Assembly: GCF_018617385.1 (NCBI RefSeq)
Contig: NZ_JACSKA010000001.1
Span: 682,001 to 746,000, forward strand
From: Exiguobacterium sp018617385
GTDB taxonomy: Bacteria; Bacillota; Bacilli; Exiguobacteriales; Exiguobacteriaceae
Direction: 5' to 3'
Length of the DNA stretch: 64,000 bases
Shown: in pieces, positions 1-11,331 of the stretch
How positions within the stretch are numbered: position 1 is the stretch's first letter
Layout: each line of letters starts with the position of its first letter
Notes under the pieces: model-generated
Databases searched by the model: none
What the model saw: only the letters and a program-made list of their open reading frames with translations
Told to the model about the DNA's origin: nothing
Program-made: the position numbers and the translations under genes

Positions 1-336
1 GTCGGCAGTTTGGCGAGATTGCCAGACGATAGCGTTATAGACAGGGCGTCCTGTTTCTTTTTCCCAAACGACGGCTGTTTCACGTTGGTTCGTGATCCCG
101 ATTCCAGCAATCTCATTTGGGTCGATATCAGCAGAACCGAACGCTTCCGCCATGACGGCGAGGACAGATCCCCAAATCTCATTGGCGTTGTGCTCGACCC
201 AGCCTGGTTTTGGGAAGTATTGTTTGAATTCGCGCTGAGCGACTGTGACGATTTTTCCATCATGATCAAAGATGATTGCCCGTGAACTTGTCGTTCCTTG
301 GTCCAATGCTAAAATATAACGTTTTTCTTTCGCCAT
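1..336 (-). CDS. glpK: Glycerol kinase, N-terminal part (runs off the window)
   Basis: Phosphorylates glycerol to glycerol-3-phosphate with ATP in the cytosol. Only the first 112 codons lie in the window; the gene continues past base 1. The start (MAKEKRYILALDQGTTSSR) carries the FGGY-kinase phosphate-binding motif DQGTTSSR at residues 12-19, followed by the glycerol-kinase stretches GWVEHNANEIW and GIGITNQRET. The ATG at 336-334 is preceded by an AGGAGGAAAT ribosome site at 343-352. It lies 28 bp downstream of glpF on the same strand, so the two form a glycerol uptake operon. Identity is clear from the sequence; no more than the N-terminal domain can be judged. Confidence 0.95.
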   Translation of the reverse strand, partial: MAKEKRYILALDQGTTSSRAIIFDHDGKIVTVAQREFKQYFPKPGWVEHNANEIWGSVLAVMAEAFGSADIDPNEIAGIGITNQRETAVVWEKETGRPVYNAIVWQSRQTAD

Positions 337-364
337 ATGTGATTTCCTCCTTCAAAATTATGTG

Positions 365-1072
365 TTAAGGGACGAGAATGCCGTAAACGAGTGCGGCGAT
401 GACAGCACCGATAATTGGACCGACAACTGGAATCCATGAGTAACCCCAGTCTGATGTGCCTTTTCCTTTGATTGGAAGCACGGCGTGTGCGATACGCGGT
501 CCAAGGTCACGTGCCGGGTTGATCGCATATCCCGTCGTACCACCGAGTGAGAGACCGATTGACACGATCAAGAAACCAACGATGAGCGGATTGAGTCCGT
601 CCGCGAATGTGTTTGCCCCGAATGACAATAACGCGAATAAAAGGACGAATGTTCCGATAATCTCACCAATCAAGTTCGATGGTGTGTTGCGGATCCCTGG
701 AGCGGTCGAGAAGGTTGCGAGTTTCAAGCCTGGATCGTCCGTCGCATCGTAGTGCGGCTTATAGTGGACATACACCAAACATGCCCCGATGAACGCCCCG
801 ATAAACTGAGCAAGGATGTAAAGTGGGACATCGGCCCATGGGAATTCGCCTGCAGTCGCGAGACCAATCGTGACGGCAGGGTTGATGTGAGCGCCTCCGT
901 AAATTCCGGCTGCGTAGACCCCGACCATAACGGCAAGACCCCAACCCATTGTGATGACAATCCAGCCAGAGTTTTCCGCTTTGGAATGGCGGAGGACGAC
1001 GCCGGCGACAACACCGTTACCGAGCAGAATCAATAGCATCGTACCAATAATTTCACTGACAAATGCTGACAT
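365..1072 (-). CDS. glpF: Glycerol uptake facilitator (aquaglyceroporin)
   Basis: Membrane channel of the MIP family that lets glycerol enter the cell for GlpK. The 235-aa protein has six hydrophobic segments and both pore half-helices: NPA at 64-66 (HINPAVT) and NPARD at 185-189. The Asp after the second NPA motif (NPARDLGPR) is the mark of glycerol facilitators as opposed to water-only aquaporins (family knowledge). The ATG at 1072 follows a GGGAGAAAGGGGAG ribosome site. First gene of a glpF-glpK operon; a cre-like site overlaps its promoter, so CcpA repression is expected. No GlpP-type leader terminator is visible between promoter and start. Confidence 0.95.
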   Translation of the reverse strand: MSAFVSEIIGTMLLILLGNGVVAGVVLRHSKAENSGWIVITMGWGLAVMVGVYAAGIYGGAHINPAVTIGLATAGEFPWADVPLYILAQFIGAFIGACLVYVHYKPHYDATDDPGLKLATFSTAPGIRNTPSNLIGEIIGTFVLLFALLSFGANTFADGLNPLIVGFLIVSIGLSLGGTTGYAINPARDLGPRIAHAVLPIKGKGTSDWGYSWIPVVGPIIGAVIAALVYGILVP

Positions 1073-1116
1073 GTGATACTCCCCTTTCTCCCTTATGCAA
1101 TTTGACTTACCACTTC

Positions 1117-1145
1117 ATTATATGCCCAAAATGTAAGCGTTTTAA
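1117..1145 (-). promoter_or_regulatory. glpF promoter overlapped by a cre site
   Basis: On the minus strand a perfect -10 TATAAT (1122-1117) lies 17 bp from a weak -35 TTAAAA (1145-1140). The plus-strand sequence ATGTAAGCGTTTTAA at 1131-1145 fits the CcpA cre consensus WTGNAARCGNWWWCA at 14 of 15 positions and covers the -35 and most of the spacer. CcpA binding here would block the promoter when preferred sugars are present (inference). Confidence 0.6.
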
Positions 1146-1467
1146 AACAGTGTTTTTCAAAAATCCTACTTTTTTCCTACAAATGTTCACATTTACAGCT
1201 GTAAACTTCACAAAAGAGGTCAGGGACAGAGCGAAACGTTCACGAAATGGATGGTTTTTTACGTATTTCGAGGATTCCAATTTACATAGGGACATAGTCC
1301 AATCGATCACGTTCAATCCCTTATGCCACAAAAGTGATTGTGTTGAAATCTTGATGTGTTGGTTTGGATGGAACTAGATGTTTCTTTTGAGACAGTAAAG
1401 GAAAAAGAAATGGACAATGAACCGAATGAAAAAAGAAATGAAATGCGTTAGTCTATAAGCTAATAAG
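1146..1467. other. AT-rich spacer between divergent glpF and uvrB
   Basis: I see no convincing gene here: the short ORFs on both strands lack ribosome sites and recognisable products. The one notable element is a perfect 14-bp palindrome TTTACAGCTGTAAA at 1192-1205, about 47 bp upstream of the glpF -35. It could be an operator for an unidentified regulator or chance. Confidence 0.4.
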
Positions 1468-1481
1468 CGAATATTTGTTCG
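1468..1481. promoter_or_regulatory. LexA (SOS) box of uvrB
   Basis: CGAATATTTGTTCG resembles the Gram-positive LexA operator CGAACATATGTTCG, with imperfect left half. It covers the -35 region of the uvrB promoter, whose extended -10 (TG-G-TATAAT, 1488-1496) lies just downstream. Placement at a uvrBA operon matches known SOS control in Bacillus. Confidence 0.7.
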
Positions 1482-1487
1482 TGTCTA

Positions 1488-1496
1488 TGGTATAAT
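1488..1496 (+). promoter_or_regulatory. uvrBA extended -10 promoter
   Basis: TGGTATAAT is a perfect -10 hexamer with the upstream TGn of an extended -10. No good -35 is seen at the expected distance (1468-1473), where the LexA box lies instead. Confidence 0.65.
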
Positions 1497-1533
1497 CAAG
1501 ACACTTATGAAATGAGAAGGTGAGGAGTATCTT

Positions 1534-3504
1534 ATGGAATCGATTCCGTTTGCATTACAATCTGAATTTCAACCAGGGGGTGACCAGCCTGAAGCGATTC
1601 GACAGCTTGTCGAAGGTGTGAATCGAGGTGACCGGTATCAGACGCTCCTCGGGGCAACGGGTACAGGGAAAACGTTTACCGTCTCGAACGTCATCCAAGA
1701 AGTGAAGAAGCCGACACTCGTCCTCGCCCACAACAAGACGCTCGCCGGTCAGCTTTACTCGGAGTTCAAAGAGTTCTTCCCGAACAACGCCGTCGAGTAC
1801 TTCGTCAGTTACTATGATTACTATCAACCGGAAGCGTACGTGCCGTCGACGGATACGTTCATCGAGAAGGATGCGTCGATCAATGATGAAATCGATAAGC
1901 TGCGTCACTCGGCGACGTCGGCTCTCTTTGAGCGCGATGACGTCATCATCGTCGCATCCGTTTCCTGTATATATGGTCTCGGTAACCCGGAAGAATATCG
2001 GAGTCTCGTCTTGAGCCTTCGCGTCGGGAAAGAGATGGGGCGTGACGAGATGTTACGTAAACTCATCGACATCCAATATGAACGGAACGATATCGACTTC
2101 CAACGGGGACGTTTCCGTGTCCGTGGGGATGTCGTCGAGATCTTCCCGGCGTCGCGTGACGAACACTGCATGCGCATCGAGTTCTTCGGGGACGAGATCG
2201 ACCGTATCCGAGAGATGGACCCGTTGACGGGGGAAATCATCGCAGACCGTGACCACGTCGCCATCTTCCCGGCATCCCACTTCGTCACACGTGACGAAAA
2301 ATTGCAAAAGGCGATCGTCAACATCGAAGCGGAACTTGAGGAACAACTTGAGAAGTTCCGTGAAGAAGGGAAGCTCCTAGAAGCGCAACGACTCGAGCAA
2401 CGAACGCATTACGATTTGGAAATGATGCGTGAGATGGGGTATTGTTCAGGAATCGAGAACTATTCGCGCCACTTGAACTTGATGCCAGAAGGCTCGACCC
2501 CGTATACGCTACTCGATTACTTCCCGGAAGACTTCTTACTCGTCGCCGATGAGTCGCACGTGACGCTTCCACAAGTACGGGGGATGTATAACGGGGACCA
2601 GGCACGGAAACAAGTGCTCGTCGACCATGGTTTCCGTCTCCCTTCGGCGAAGGATAACCGTCCGCTCAAGTTCGATGAGTTCGAGAAGAAAGTCTCACAA
2701 GCCATCTTTATCTCGGCGACACCAGGTCCATACGAGCTCGAACATACTCCGACGATGATCGAACAGATCATCCGTCCGACCGGGTTACTTGATCCGACAA
2801 TCGAGATTCATCCGATCAAAGGTCAGATTGACTACTTGATGGATCAGATTCGCGAACGCATCAAGCGTGACGAGCGGGTACTCGTGACGACGCTCACGAA
2901 GAAGATGGCCGAGGACTTATCCGATTACTTGCGCGAAGCGGGGATCAAGGTCAACTACATGCACTCTGAGATCAAGACGCTCGAGCGAATCGAAATCATT
3001 CGTGACCTTCGGCTCGGGAAGTATGACGTGCTCGTCGGGATCAACTTGTTGCGGGAGGGTCTCGACATTCCAGAGGTCAGTCTCGTGACGATCCTCGATG
3101 CGGACAAGGAAGGGTTCCTTCGTTCGGACCGCTCGCTCATCCAGACGATTGGACGAGCGGCGCGTAATGCGAACGGACATGTCATCCTGTTCGCGGACAA
3201 GATGACCGACTCGATGGCGCGGGCCATCGAAGAGACGGATCGTCGTCGGTCGATTCAACAGGCTTATAATGAAGAACATGGCATCATCCCGCAGACGATT
3301 CGAAAGGACGTCCGAGGGGTCATTCGGGCGACGGTCGAGGCGGAAGAGGAAGCACTCGAATCGCTCAGTACGATGAAGCCGGCCGAACGCGAGGCGGCGA
3401 TTGCCAAGTTGGAAGAAGAAATGAAGCAAGCGGCGCGCGACCTCCAGTTCGAACGTGCGGCCGAATTGCGTGACTTAATCTTGGAGTTGAAGGTAGGGAA
3501 TTAA
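1534..3504 (+). CDS. uvrB: Excinuclease ABC subunit B
   Basis: Damage-verification helicase of UvrABC nucleotide excision repair; loads on DNA with UvrA and recruits UvrC. The 656-aa length is normal for the family. Visible are the Walker A motif GATGTGKT (40-47), the beta-hairpin region YYDYYQPEAYVP (93-104) that clamps DNA, the Walker B/DEAD-like DESH (339-342), and a C-terminal UVR domain (about 618-654) for UvrC contact. The ATG follows GAAGGTGAGGAG. The stop codon abuts the uvrA start, so the two are translated as one operon. A LexA box over the promoter indicates SOS induction. Confidence 0.98.
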   Translation: MESIPFALQSEFQPGGDQPEAIRQLVEGVNRGDRYQTLLGATGTGKTFTVSNVIQEVKKPTLVLAHNKTLAGQLYSEFKEFFPNNAVEYFVSYYDYYQPEAYVPSTDTFIEKDASINDEIDKLRHSATSALFERDDVIIVASVSCIYGLGNPEEYRSLVLSLRVGKEMGRDEMLRKLIDIQYERNDIDFQRGRFRVRGDVVEIFPASRDEHCMRIEFFGDEIDRIREMDPLTGEIIADRDHVAIFPASHFVTRDEKLQKAIVNIEAELEEQLEKFREEGKLLEAQRLEQRTHYDLEMMREMGYCSGIENYSRHLNLMPEGSTPYTLLDYFPEDFLLVADESHVTLPQVRGMYNGDQARKQVLVDHGFRLPSAKDNRPLKFDEFEKKVSQAIFISATPGPYELEHTPTMIEQIIRPTGLLDPTIEIHPIKGQIDYLMDQIRERIKRDERVLVTTLTKKMAEDLSDYLREAGIKVNYMHSEIKTLERIEIIRDLRLGKYDVLVGINLLREGLDIPEVSLVTILDADKEGFLRSDRSLIQTIGRAARNANGHVILFADKMTDSMARAIEETDRRRSIQQAYNEEHGIIPQTIRKDVRGVIRATVEAEEEALESLSTMKPAEREAAIAKLEEEMKQAARDLQFERAAELRDLILELKVGN

Positions 3505-6378
<2,874 letters not shown>

Positions 6379-6443
6379 GTATAGAAATGGTGAGAAACGG
6401 GAAGGTAATTGACGTGCAACCAAATTGAAGGGGGAAAACGAAC

Positions 6444-7613
6444 GTGAAACAAGAAATGCGTGAACTGATTCTCCAGCAAGTGAAGGAAGGCAAGATGACA
6501 ATCGAGGAGGCGATGACGCAACTCGAACGTCTCGAGCGACTCGAACCGGAACAGGTTCAAGCGCTTGAAGAGCGACAGGATACAGAAAAGGTCGATGCCT
6601 ATTCGGTTGAATCGCTCACAACGAAACTGACATCTGCAGTGGAAGGGCTCGTGACGAAACTTCGCGACAGCGACTTTTCATTCAGCTCGAACTTTGGTCC
6701 GGAAGTGACGTATTCGAAGTCGTTCCCGTTCACAGGTAGCGATATCTCGCTCGACCTGTTCAACGCGTCGGCGACGATCGTCTCGTCTGATGCTGAGGAT
6801 TGTGAGTTGATTGTCACGGGTCGTCCGCTTCGCCAACAAGACGCGGATAAGGCGCTCGAACAGTTACAGTCTGCGGTCAAGCATTCTGTCATTGGGGATC
6901 GTCTCGTCGTCTCGCTCCGTGACAAGCTCGTCCGGGCCCACGTGGAACTGTACGTCCCGCACCACCATTTCAACCACCTGCTCGTTCAGACGTTGAACGG
7001 TGAAGTCCGTGCCGATGGTCTCGATGTCGAGAACGTTCGTGTGCAAACCGCAAACGGTCGTGTCGTCCTCCATGACGTGCATGCGTCGGAACTCTTACTG
7101 AACACTGGGAATGGGACGGTCGAGGTCGAAGGCGTCGAAGCGGAACTCGTTCATGTCCGGACCGGAAACGGTGCCGTCATCGTCGGTGGAAAGTACGATA
7201 AAGCCTCTCTCAAGACGGGGAACGGAAACATCCGTGCGGAACTGGCGACAGCTCGTCCTGCCAAGTTTGAACTCGCGTCACTCGCCGGAAACATTCGACT
7301 CGTGTTACCACACGGCGTCGAGGTCGAAGGGGAGCTCGAGACGAACTTCGGTGGTCTGCACTGCTTGCTCGATGAGCTCGAAATCATCCGTGACCGCAAG
7401 GACGTCGCGCAGCGTCGTCTGGAATTCTTGTCGGGTCGTGGTCAAACCCCTCGTATCGAAGTCGAGGCGGGGACGCGTACCGGTACAATCGATTTGGAGC
7501 ATGGTTCGGTCTATACGCCGTCCACATTCCTTGATGAGGATAAAGTGGAACCGGCTGACCCGGTCGATCCCGTCGACCCAGGCGATTTAAACAATCCGTT
7601 CCATCAACAATAA
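6444..7613 (+). CDS. YvlB-like DUF4097 beta-strand repeat protein
   Basis: The 389-aa protein begins with a short helical module (about 1-30, KEGKMTIEEAMTQLERLE) like the SHOCT-like N-terminus of B. subtilis YvlB. Residues about 95-330 are rich in short beta repeats with GN/NG turns (NTGNGTVEVEG, RTGNGAVIVGG, KTGNGNIRAEL), typical of the DUF4097 adhesin-like beta-helix fold. The tail is acidic and repetitive (PADPVDPVDPGD). No signal peptide or membrane segment is seen, so it is probably cytosolic. The GTG start follows AAGGGGG. In B. subtilis yvlABCD neighbour hprK; here only this one member lies between uvrA and hprK. Function is unknown; a link to envelope stress is only suggested by family context. 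Confidence 0.8.
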   Translation: MKQEMRELILQQVKEGKMTIEEAMTQLERLERLEPEQVQALEERQDTEKVDAYSVESLTTKLTSAVEGLVTKLRDSDFSFSSNFGPEVTYSKSFPFTGSDISLDLFNASATIVSSDAEDCELIVTGRPLRQQDADKALEQLQSAVKHSVIGDRLVVSLRDKLVRAHVELYVPHHHFNHLLVQTLNGEVRADGLDVENVRVQTANGRVVLHDVHASELLLNTGNGTVEVEGVEAELVHVRTGNGAVIVGGKYDKASLKTGNGNIRAELATARPAKFELASLAGNIRLVLPHGVEVEGELETNFGGLHCLLDELEIIRDRKDVAQRRLEFLSGRGQTPRIEVEAGTRTGTIDLEHGSVYTPSTFLDEDKVEPADPVDPVDPGDLNNPFHQQ

Positions 7614-7618
7614 GCAAA

Positions 7619-7648
7619 TCCCGAAGGCGCCGCCTTCGGGATTTTTTT
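7619..7648 (+). terminator. Terminator after the DUF4097 gene
   Basis: A GC-rich hairpin (CCCGAAGGCG/CGCCTTCGGG) is followed by ATTTTTTT. It ends the uvrBA-side transcription before the convergent gene at 7651-8007. Confidence 0.85.
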
Positions 7649-7650
7649 GA

Positions 7651-8007
7651 TTATAGATTCATTTCGTACTCCATCTGTTGCCAATCCATCATCTGCGTAT
7701 CAAACAAAGTGAAGGCGCTGATAGCAAAAACGATGAAAAGGACCGGTCCGGCAATCAAAAGAATGATTCCAAGTAAGCGCATCGATTTCGAGCGATTCCA
7801 GTAGAAGATGATGGCGACAATCATGGAGATGAGCGCTCCGGACAAGAAGAAGCCGATGATGTTCAAGATAAACAAAAGCAAGATCGTCTCGTTTTTCGTC
7901 GCGGCATATTCTTTCCACATATCGATCAATGATTTGATGATATAAACGAGGGAACCAATTCCAATCACTAGCGCAAATAAGATGACAATTCCGAATAAAC
8001 CTTCCAT
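7651..8007 (-). CDS. Small membrane protein of unknown function
   Basis: A 118-aa protein with three to four hydrophobic stretches (about 5-25, 43-70 and 78-102) and short charged loops (KSLIDMWKEYAATKNE). I recognise no family. The start has a strong ribosome site (AGGAGGTGG, 5 bp before ATG), which supports real expression. It is convergent with the DUF4097 gene and divergent from hprK. The C-terminus (DTQMMDWQQMEYEMNL) is Met- and acid-rich. Membrane location is a confident inference; role unknown. Confidence 0.7.
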   Translation of the reverse strand: MEGLFGIVILFALVIGIGSLVYIIKSLIDMWKEYAATKNETILLLFILNIIGFFLSGALISMIVAIIFYWNRSKSMRLLGIILLIAGPVLFIVFAISAFTLFDTQMMDWQQMEYEMNL

Positions 8008-8120
8008 TATTCCACCTCCTAGTAAGCCTATACCCTACATACGAACGGCGTAATAGAATGGTTTCAACAATTTTTTGACACGTTCTTCATCACTTCCCTA
8101 ACCCGTCCAAGAAAGAGCTA

Positions 8121-8129
8121 TGATACAAT
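8121..8129 (+). promoter_or_regulatory. Probable hprK operon extended -10
   Basis: TGATACAAT is an extended -10 (TG-A-TACAAT) 26 bp before the hprK start. No matching -35 is visible at 17 bp; a TTGACA at 8075-8080 is too far upstream to pair with it. Confidence 0.4.
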
Positions 8130-8155
8130 AATGAGCGTGAAAGGGGCAGATACTG

Positions 8156-9091
8156 ATGCAAAATATCGTACGTACCGCTCAAGTCGTTGAGCGTTTTAAA
8201 CTTCAAGTCATTGCGGGAGAGGAAGGACTTCATCGTCCGGTCGCCACACCCGACCTGAGTCGACCGGGTCTCGTCCTTGCCGGCTATTATACGCACTATG
8301 CCAAAAACCGCCTGCAAGTGCTTGGGAAAACGGAGTTGACATTCTATGCGAGCCTCTCGGAAGAGAAGCGTCGTGAGCGCGCTAAAATCTTGTGTACGGA
8401 ACAGACGCCAGGAATTTTAATCACGCGTGGCTTTGATATTCCGAAAGAAATCGAGGAAGAAGCGGAAGCAGCAAACGTCCCGCTCATGCGGACGAATGCG
8501 GTGACGACCTCAATCGAATCACAAATCACGAACTTCCTAGAGATGGAACTCGCACCGATGACGGCGATGCACGGCGTGCTCGTCGACATTTACGGCGTCG
8601 GTGTCCTCATCAAGGGTCAGAGCGGGGTCGGTAAATCGGAGACGGCACTTGAACTCGTCAAACGGGGGCACCGCCTCGTCGCCGATGATTCGGTCGAGAT
8701 TCGTCAAACAGGGGATCAACTCCTCGTCGGATCAGCACCGAAGCTCATTCGTCACCTGCTCGAGATTCGTGGGATCGGCATCATCGACGTCATGACGTTG
8801 TTCGGTGCGGGGGCGGTGCGGTCGCATAAAAAGATCAGCCTCATCGTCAACTTGGAGAACTGGGACGCGGGCAAGGTATACGACCGTGTCGGACTCGACC
8901 ACAATACGATGAAAATCATCGACAGTGAAGTCCCGCTCCTCACGATCCCTGTTCGACCTGGTCGAAACTTGGCGGTCATCATCGAGGTCGCGGCGATGAA
9001 CTATCGTCTACAGAACATGGGAATCAATACGGCTGAAGAGTTCGCGGAACGTCTCGCGAACGCCATTCAGGATACTGAAGGAGACTTGTGA
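8156..9091 (+). CDS. hprK: HPr kinase/phosphorylase
   Basis: Bifunctional enzyme that phosphorylates Ser46 of the PTS protein HPr with ATP and removes it with phosphate. HPr-Ser-P is the CcpA co-repressor, so this is the sensor of carbon catabolite repression. The 311-aa protein has the Walker A motif GQSGVGKS at 154-161 followed by HRLVADDSVEI, and the C-terminal family signature around EVAAMNYRLQNMG. It overlaps the start of lgt, and ppaX follows, which also acts on HPr-Ser-P. The cre-like sites elsewhere in this window are expected targets of the pathway. Confidence 0.97.
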   Translation: MQNIVRTAQVVERFKLQVIAGEEGLHRPVATPDLSRPGLVLAGYYTHYAKNRLQVLGKTELTFYASLSEEKRRERAKILCTEQTPGILITRGFDIPKEIEEEAEAANVPLMRTNAVTTSIESQITNFLEMELAPMTAMHGVLVDIYGVGVLIKGQSGVGKSETALELVKRGHRLVADDSVEIRQTGDQLLVGSAPKLIRHLLEIRGIGIIDVMTLFGAGAVRSHKKISLIVNLENWDAGKVYDRVGLDHNTMKIIDSEVPLLTIPVRPGRNLAVIIEVAAMNYRLQNMGINTAEEFAERLANAIQDTEGDL

Positions 9092-9912
9092 GCATGGTAG
9101 AACCGACATTTGATCGTGTGGCGTTTGAGATTGGCTCTCTGCCAATCTATTGGTATGGCATGATTATCGCCTTCGGGGCGATGCTTGGCCTCGTCCTCGC
9201 CTTATATGAAGCGAAACGGATCAATTATGACTCGGAACGACTCGTGGACGTCGTCATCTGGTCGATTCCGATCAGCATCGTCTTCGCACGCATTTATTAC
9301 GTGACGTTCCAATGGGACTATTATTCAGAGAACCTCGGACAGATTATCGACATCCGTCAAGGCGGGATCGCCATTCATGGGGCCATCTTCGGTGCTCTCC
9401 TTGTCGTCATCGTCTACTGTATGCGAAAGTCGATGTCGTTCTGGAAAGTGACGGACATCTTGGCGCCATCACTTCTTCTCGGACAAGCCATCGGGCGTTG
9501 GGGAAACTTCATGAACCAAGAGGCACACGGTGGTGAGACGACGCGTAGCTTCTTGCAAGATACGCTCATGCTGCCAGACTGGATCGTCAATCAGATGTAT
9601 ATCGATGGGGTTTACTATATCCCGACGTTCTTATATGAAAGTGTATGGAATATCATCGGGGTCATTCTTCTCGTCGCATGGCGCATGATTGGCAATCCAC
9701 GTCGTGGTTATATCTTCTTGTCGTACCTCATCTGGTACTCGATCGGTCGCTACTATATCGAGGGACTTCGTACGGACAGTCTCATGTCAGGAGATTTACG
9801 TACGGCCCAAATGGTGTCGATCGCCTTGATCCTATTCGGTATCGTCATGATGATTCTTCGTCGCAAAGCGAAACGGTACAATGACCCATCAGAGAAAGGA
9901 TTGTTTGATTAA
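9088..9912 (+). CDS. lgt: Prolipoprotein diacylglyceryl transferase
   Basis: Integral membrane enzyme that transfers diacylglycerol from phosphatidylglycerol to the lipobox cysteine of prelipoproteins. About seven hydrophobic segments and the Lgt signature GRWGNFMNQEAHGG (from residue 136) with its essential Arg are present. The start is uncertain: GTG at 9088 lies 4 bp after AAGGAG, while an in-frame ATG at 9094 lies 10 bp after it; either overlaps or closely follows the hprK stop. Its own stop overlaps the ppaX ATG (TAATG). The order hprK-lgt-ppaX matches B. subtilis, though yvoD is missing here. Confidence 0.96.
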   Translation: MSMVEPTFDRVAFEIGSLPIYWYGMIIAFGAMLGLVLALYEAKRINYDSERLVDVVIWSIPISIVFARIYYVTFQWDYYSENLGQIIDIRQGGIAIHGAIFGALLVVIVYCMRKSMSFWKVTDILAPSLLLGQAIGRWGNFMNQEAHGGETTRSFLQDTLMLPDWIVNQMYIDGVYYIPTFLYESVWNIIGVILLVAWRMIGNPRRGYIFLSYLIWYSIGRYYIEGLRTDSLMSGDLRTAQMVSIALILFGIVMMILRRKAKRYNDPSEKGLFD

Positions 9913-10562
9913 TGGATACGCTCTTATTTGATTTAGACGGTACATTACTCGATACGAACCCGCTCATTATCGCGAGCTTCCGTCATACGTTCGACTACTA
10001 TTTCCCGGAGCAAACGTATCGGGATGAAGACATTTATCGATTTATCGGACCGACGCTCGAAAAGTCGTTCCGTGAACTCAACGAGCCGGAATGGAAAGAG
10101 ATGCAAGCCTTCTATCGGAGCTTCAACATCGCCATGCATGACCAACTCGTCGCAGAGTATCCAGGGGTCATCGAGGGGCTATACCGCCTCCATGCGAAAG
10201 GATACAAGATGGGCATCGTCACGTCGAAAGGTCGTCCGGTCGTCGAGCGCGGCCTTCGATTGTTCAACATCGACCACTTGTTTGACGTCGTCGTGACGGC
10301 GGATGACGTCGAGAACGAAAAACCTCACGCCGAACCGGTCGAACGTGCGCTCAAGGCGCTCGGTTCGTCACCAGAACGCGCCGTCATGGTCGGAGACAAC
10401 GACACGGATATCTACAGTGGTAAAAATGCCGGAACGAAGACGGTCGCTGTCGGCTGGGCGCTCAAGGGACGACCGTTCCTCGAATCGCTCGAACCGGACG
10501 TCATTATCGACTCGATGGAACATTTCGAGGCGTGGCTAGACGAGGTCAGCATTCATGCGTAA
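9912..10562 (+). CDS. ppaX: HPr-Ser-P phosphatase / pyrophosphatase (HAD family)
   Basis: A 216-aa haloacid dehalogenase-type hydrolase. The nucleophile motif DLDGTLLDT lies at 7-15 (Asp7, Asp9), and VGDNDTD at about 160-166 supplies the metal-binding acids. Position directly after hprK-lgt identifies it as PpaX (HprP), known in B. subtilis as an inorganic pyrophosphatase first linked to HPr-Ser-P dephosphorylation. Start and stop overlap both neighbours (TAATG upstream, 8 bp downstream), indicating translational coupling. Confidence 0.9.
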   Translation: MDTLLFDLDGTLLDTNPLIIASFRHTFDYYFPEQTYRDEDIYRFIGPTLEKSFRELNEPEWKEMQAFYRSFNIAMHDQLVAEYPGVIEGLYRLHAKGYKMGIVTSKGRPVVERGLRLFNIDHLFDVVVTADDVENEKPHAEPVERALKALGSSPERAVMVGDNDTDIYSGKNAGTKTVAVGWALKGRPFLESLEPDVIIDSMEHFEAWLDEVSIHA

Positions 10563-11037
10563 GACGACACGGTATCATATCGAGGGACCGAATCCGCTTT
10601 GGCAAATGTATCAGACGATTCGCTTCCTGCGTGTTTTCAAAAACACGGCGGTCGTCCTGATCGGGCGTTACTTCCCGTCGGTGAAGGCGAAACGTTGGCT
10701 TTACCGGACGTTCCTCGGAATGAATATCGGGGAGTATAGCGCCCTTGCTCTCATGGTCACACCGGACGTCATGTTCCCGGAACGCATCACGATCGGTCGC
10801 AATACGGTCATCGGCTTCAATTCGACGATTCTCTGTCATGAGTATCTCGTAGACGAGTATCGGATCGGGGACGTCATCATCGGTGATGGCGTATTGATTG
10901 GTGCGAACGTGACCATCCTGCCGGGGGTGACCATCGGAGACGGTGCCGTCATCGGTGCGGGAGCGATTGTGCACCGTGACGTCTTACCGGGAGAACGGGT
11001 CATCGGTTCGAAGCTTCAATCGTTGACACATATTTGA
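10555..11037 (+). CDS. Left-handed beta-helix acyltransferase (YvoF-like)
   Basis: A 160-aa protein with hexapeptide repeats in its C-terminal half (IGDVIIGDGVLIGANVTILP, then GVTIGDGAVIGAGAIVHRDV), the hallmark of trimeric acetyl/acyltransferases. B. subtilis yvoF occupies the same place after hprK-lgt-yvoD-ppaX. The N-terminal 60 residues are basic and may contact membrane or substrate. Acceptor substrate is unknown. It starts inside the end of ppaX and is the last gene of this operon. Confidence 0.85.
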   Translation: MRKTTRYHIEGPNPLWQMYQTIRFLRVFKNTAVVLIGRYFPSVKAKRWLYRTFLGMNIGEYSALALMVTPDVMFPERITIGRNTVIGFNSTILCHEYLVDEYRIGDVIIGDGVLIGANVTILPGVTIGDGAVIGAGAIVHRDVLPGERVIGSKLQSLTHI

Positions 11038-11097
11038 CACAATTTTTCGCAAAATGTTTTCATGAGCATTTTGTTCATACAAGATCAAGAATACTTG

Positions 11098-11134
11098 AGC
11101 GGTATCACTTTTTTTAAAGGAGATGCCGCTTTTT
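11098..11134 (+). terminator. Probable terminator of the hprK operon
   Basis: Stem AGCGGTATC/GATGCCGCT (one G-T pair) around a 15-nt loop, followed by TTTTT. It lies 60 bp after the acetyltransferase stop. The rest of the spacer to 11331 is AT-rich and shows nothing else I can support. Confidence 0.6.
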
Positions 11135-11331
11135 CATGGATAAATGTACAGAAATGAAGCTATCATATTTTCGTTCAAAAACAATTTTTGAACCTAGTAA
11201 AAAATATTCATTATAGAGGGAATATAGTCGCAATTTTTTTTAACTTTTTCAGTTGCCCTCGTTGTTCGAGTGCGGTATTCTTATCCCTGCAACTAAAAAA
11301 AGATTTAGAGATGATGTGGAGGATTTAGAAT

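Noticed and set aside
10..285. Open frame on the plus strand over the first 285 bases
   Set aside because: It is antisense to glycerol kinase, whose protein motifs are clear on the other strand.
1063..1377. Open frames on both strands in the glpF-uvrB spacer
   Set aside because: No ribosome sites and no recognisable protein; the frames run through the glpF promoter.
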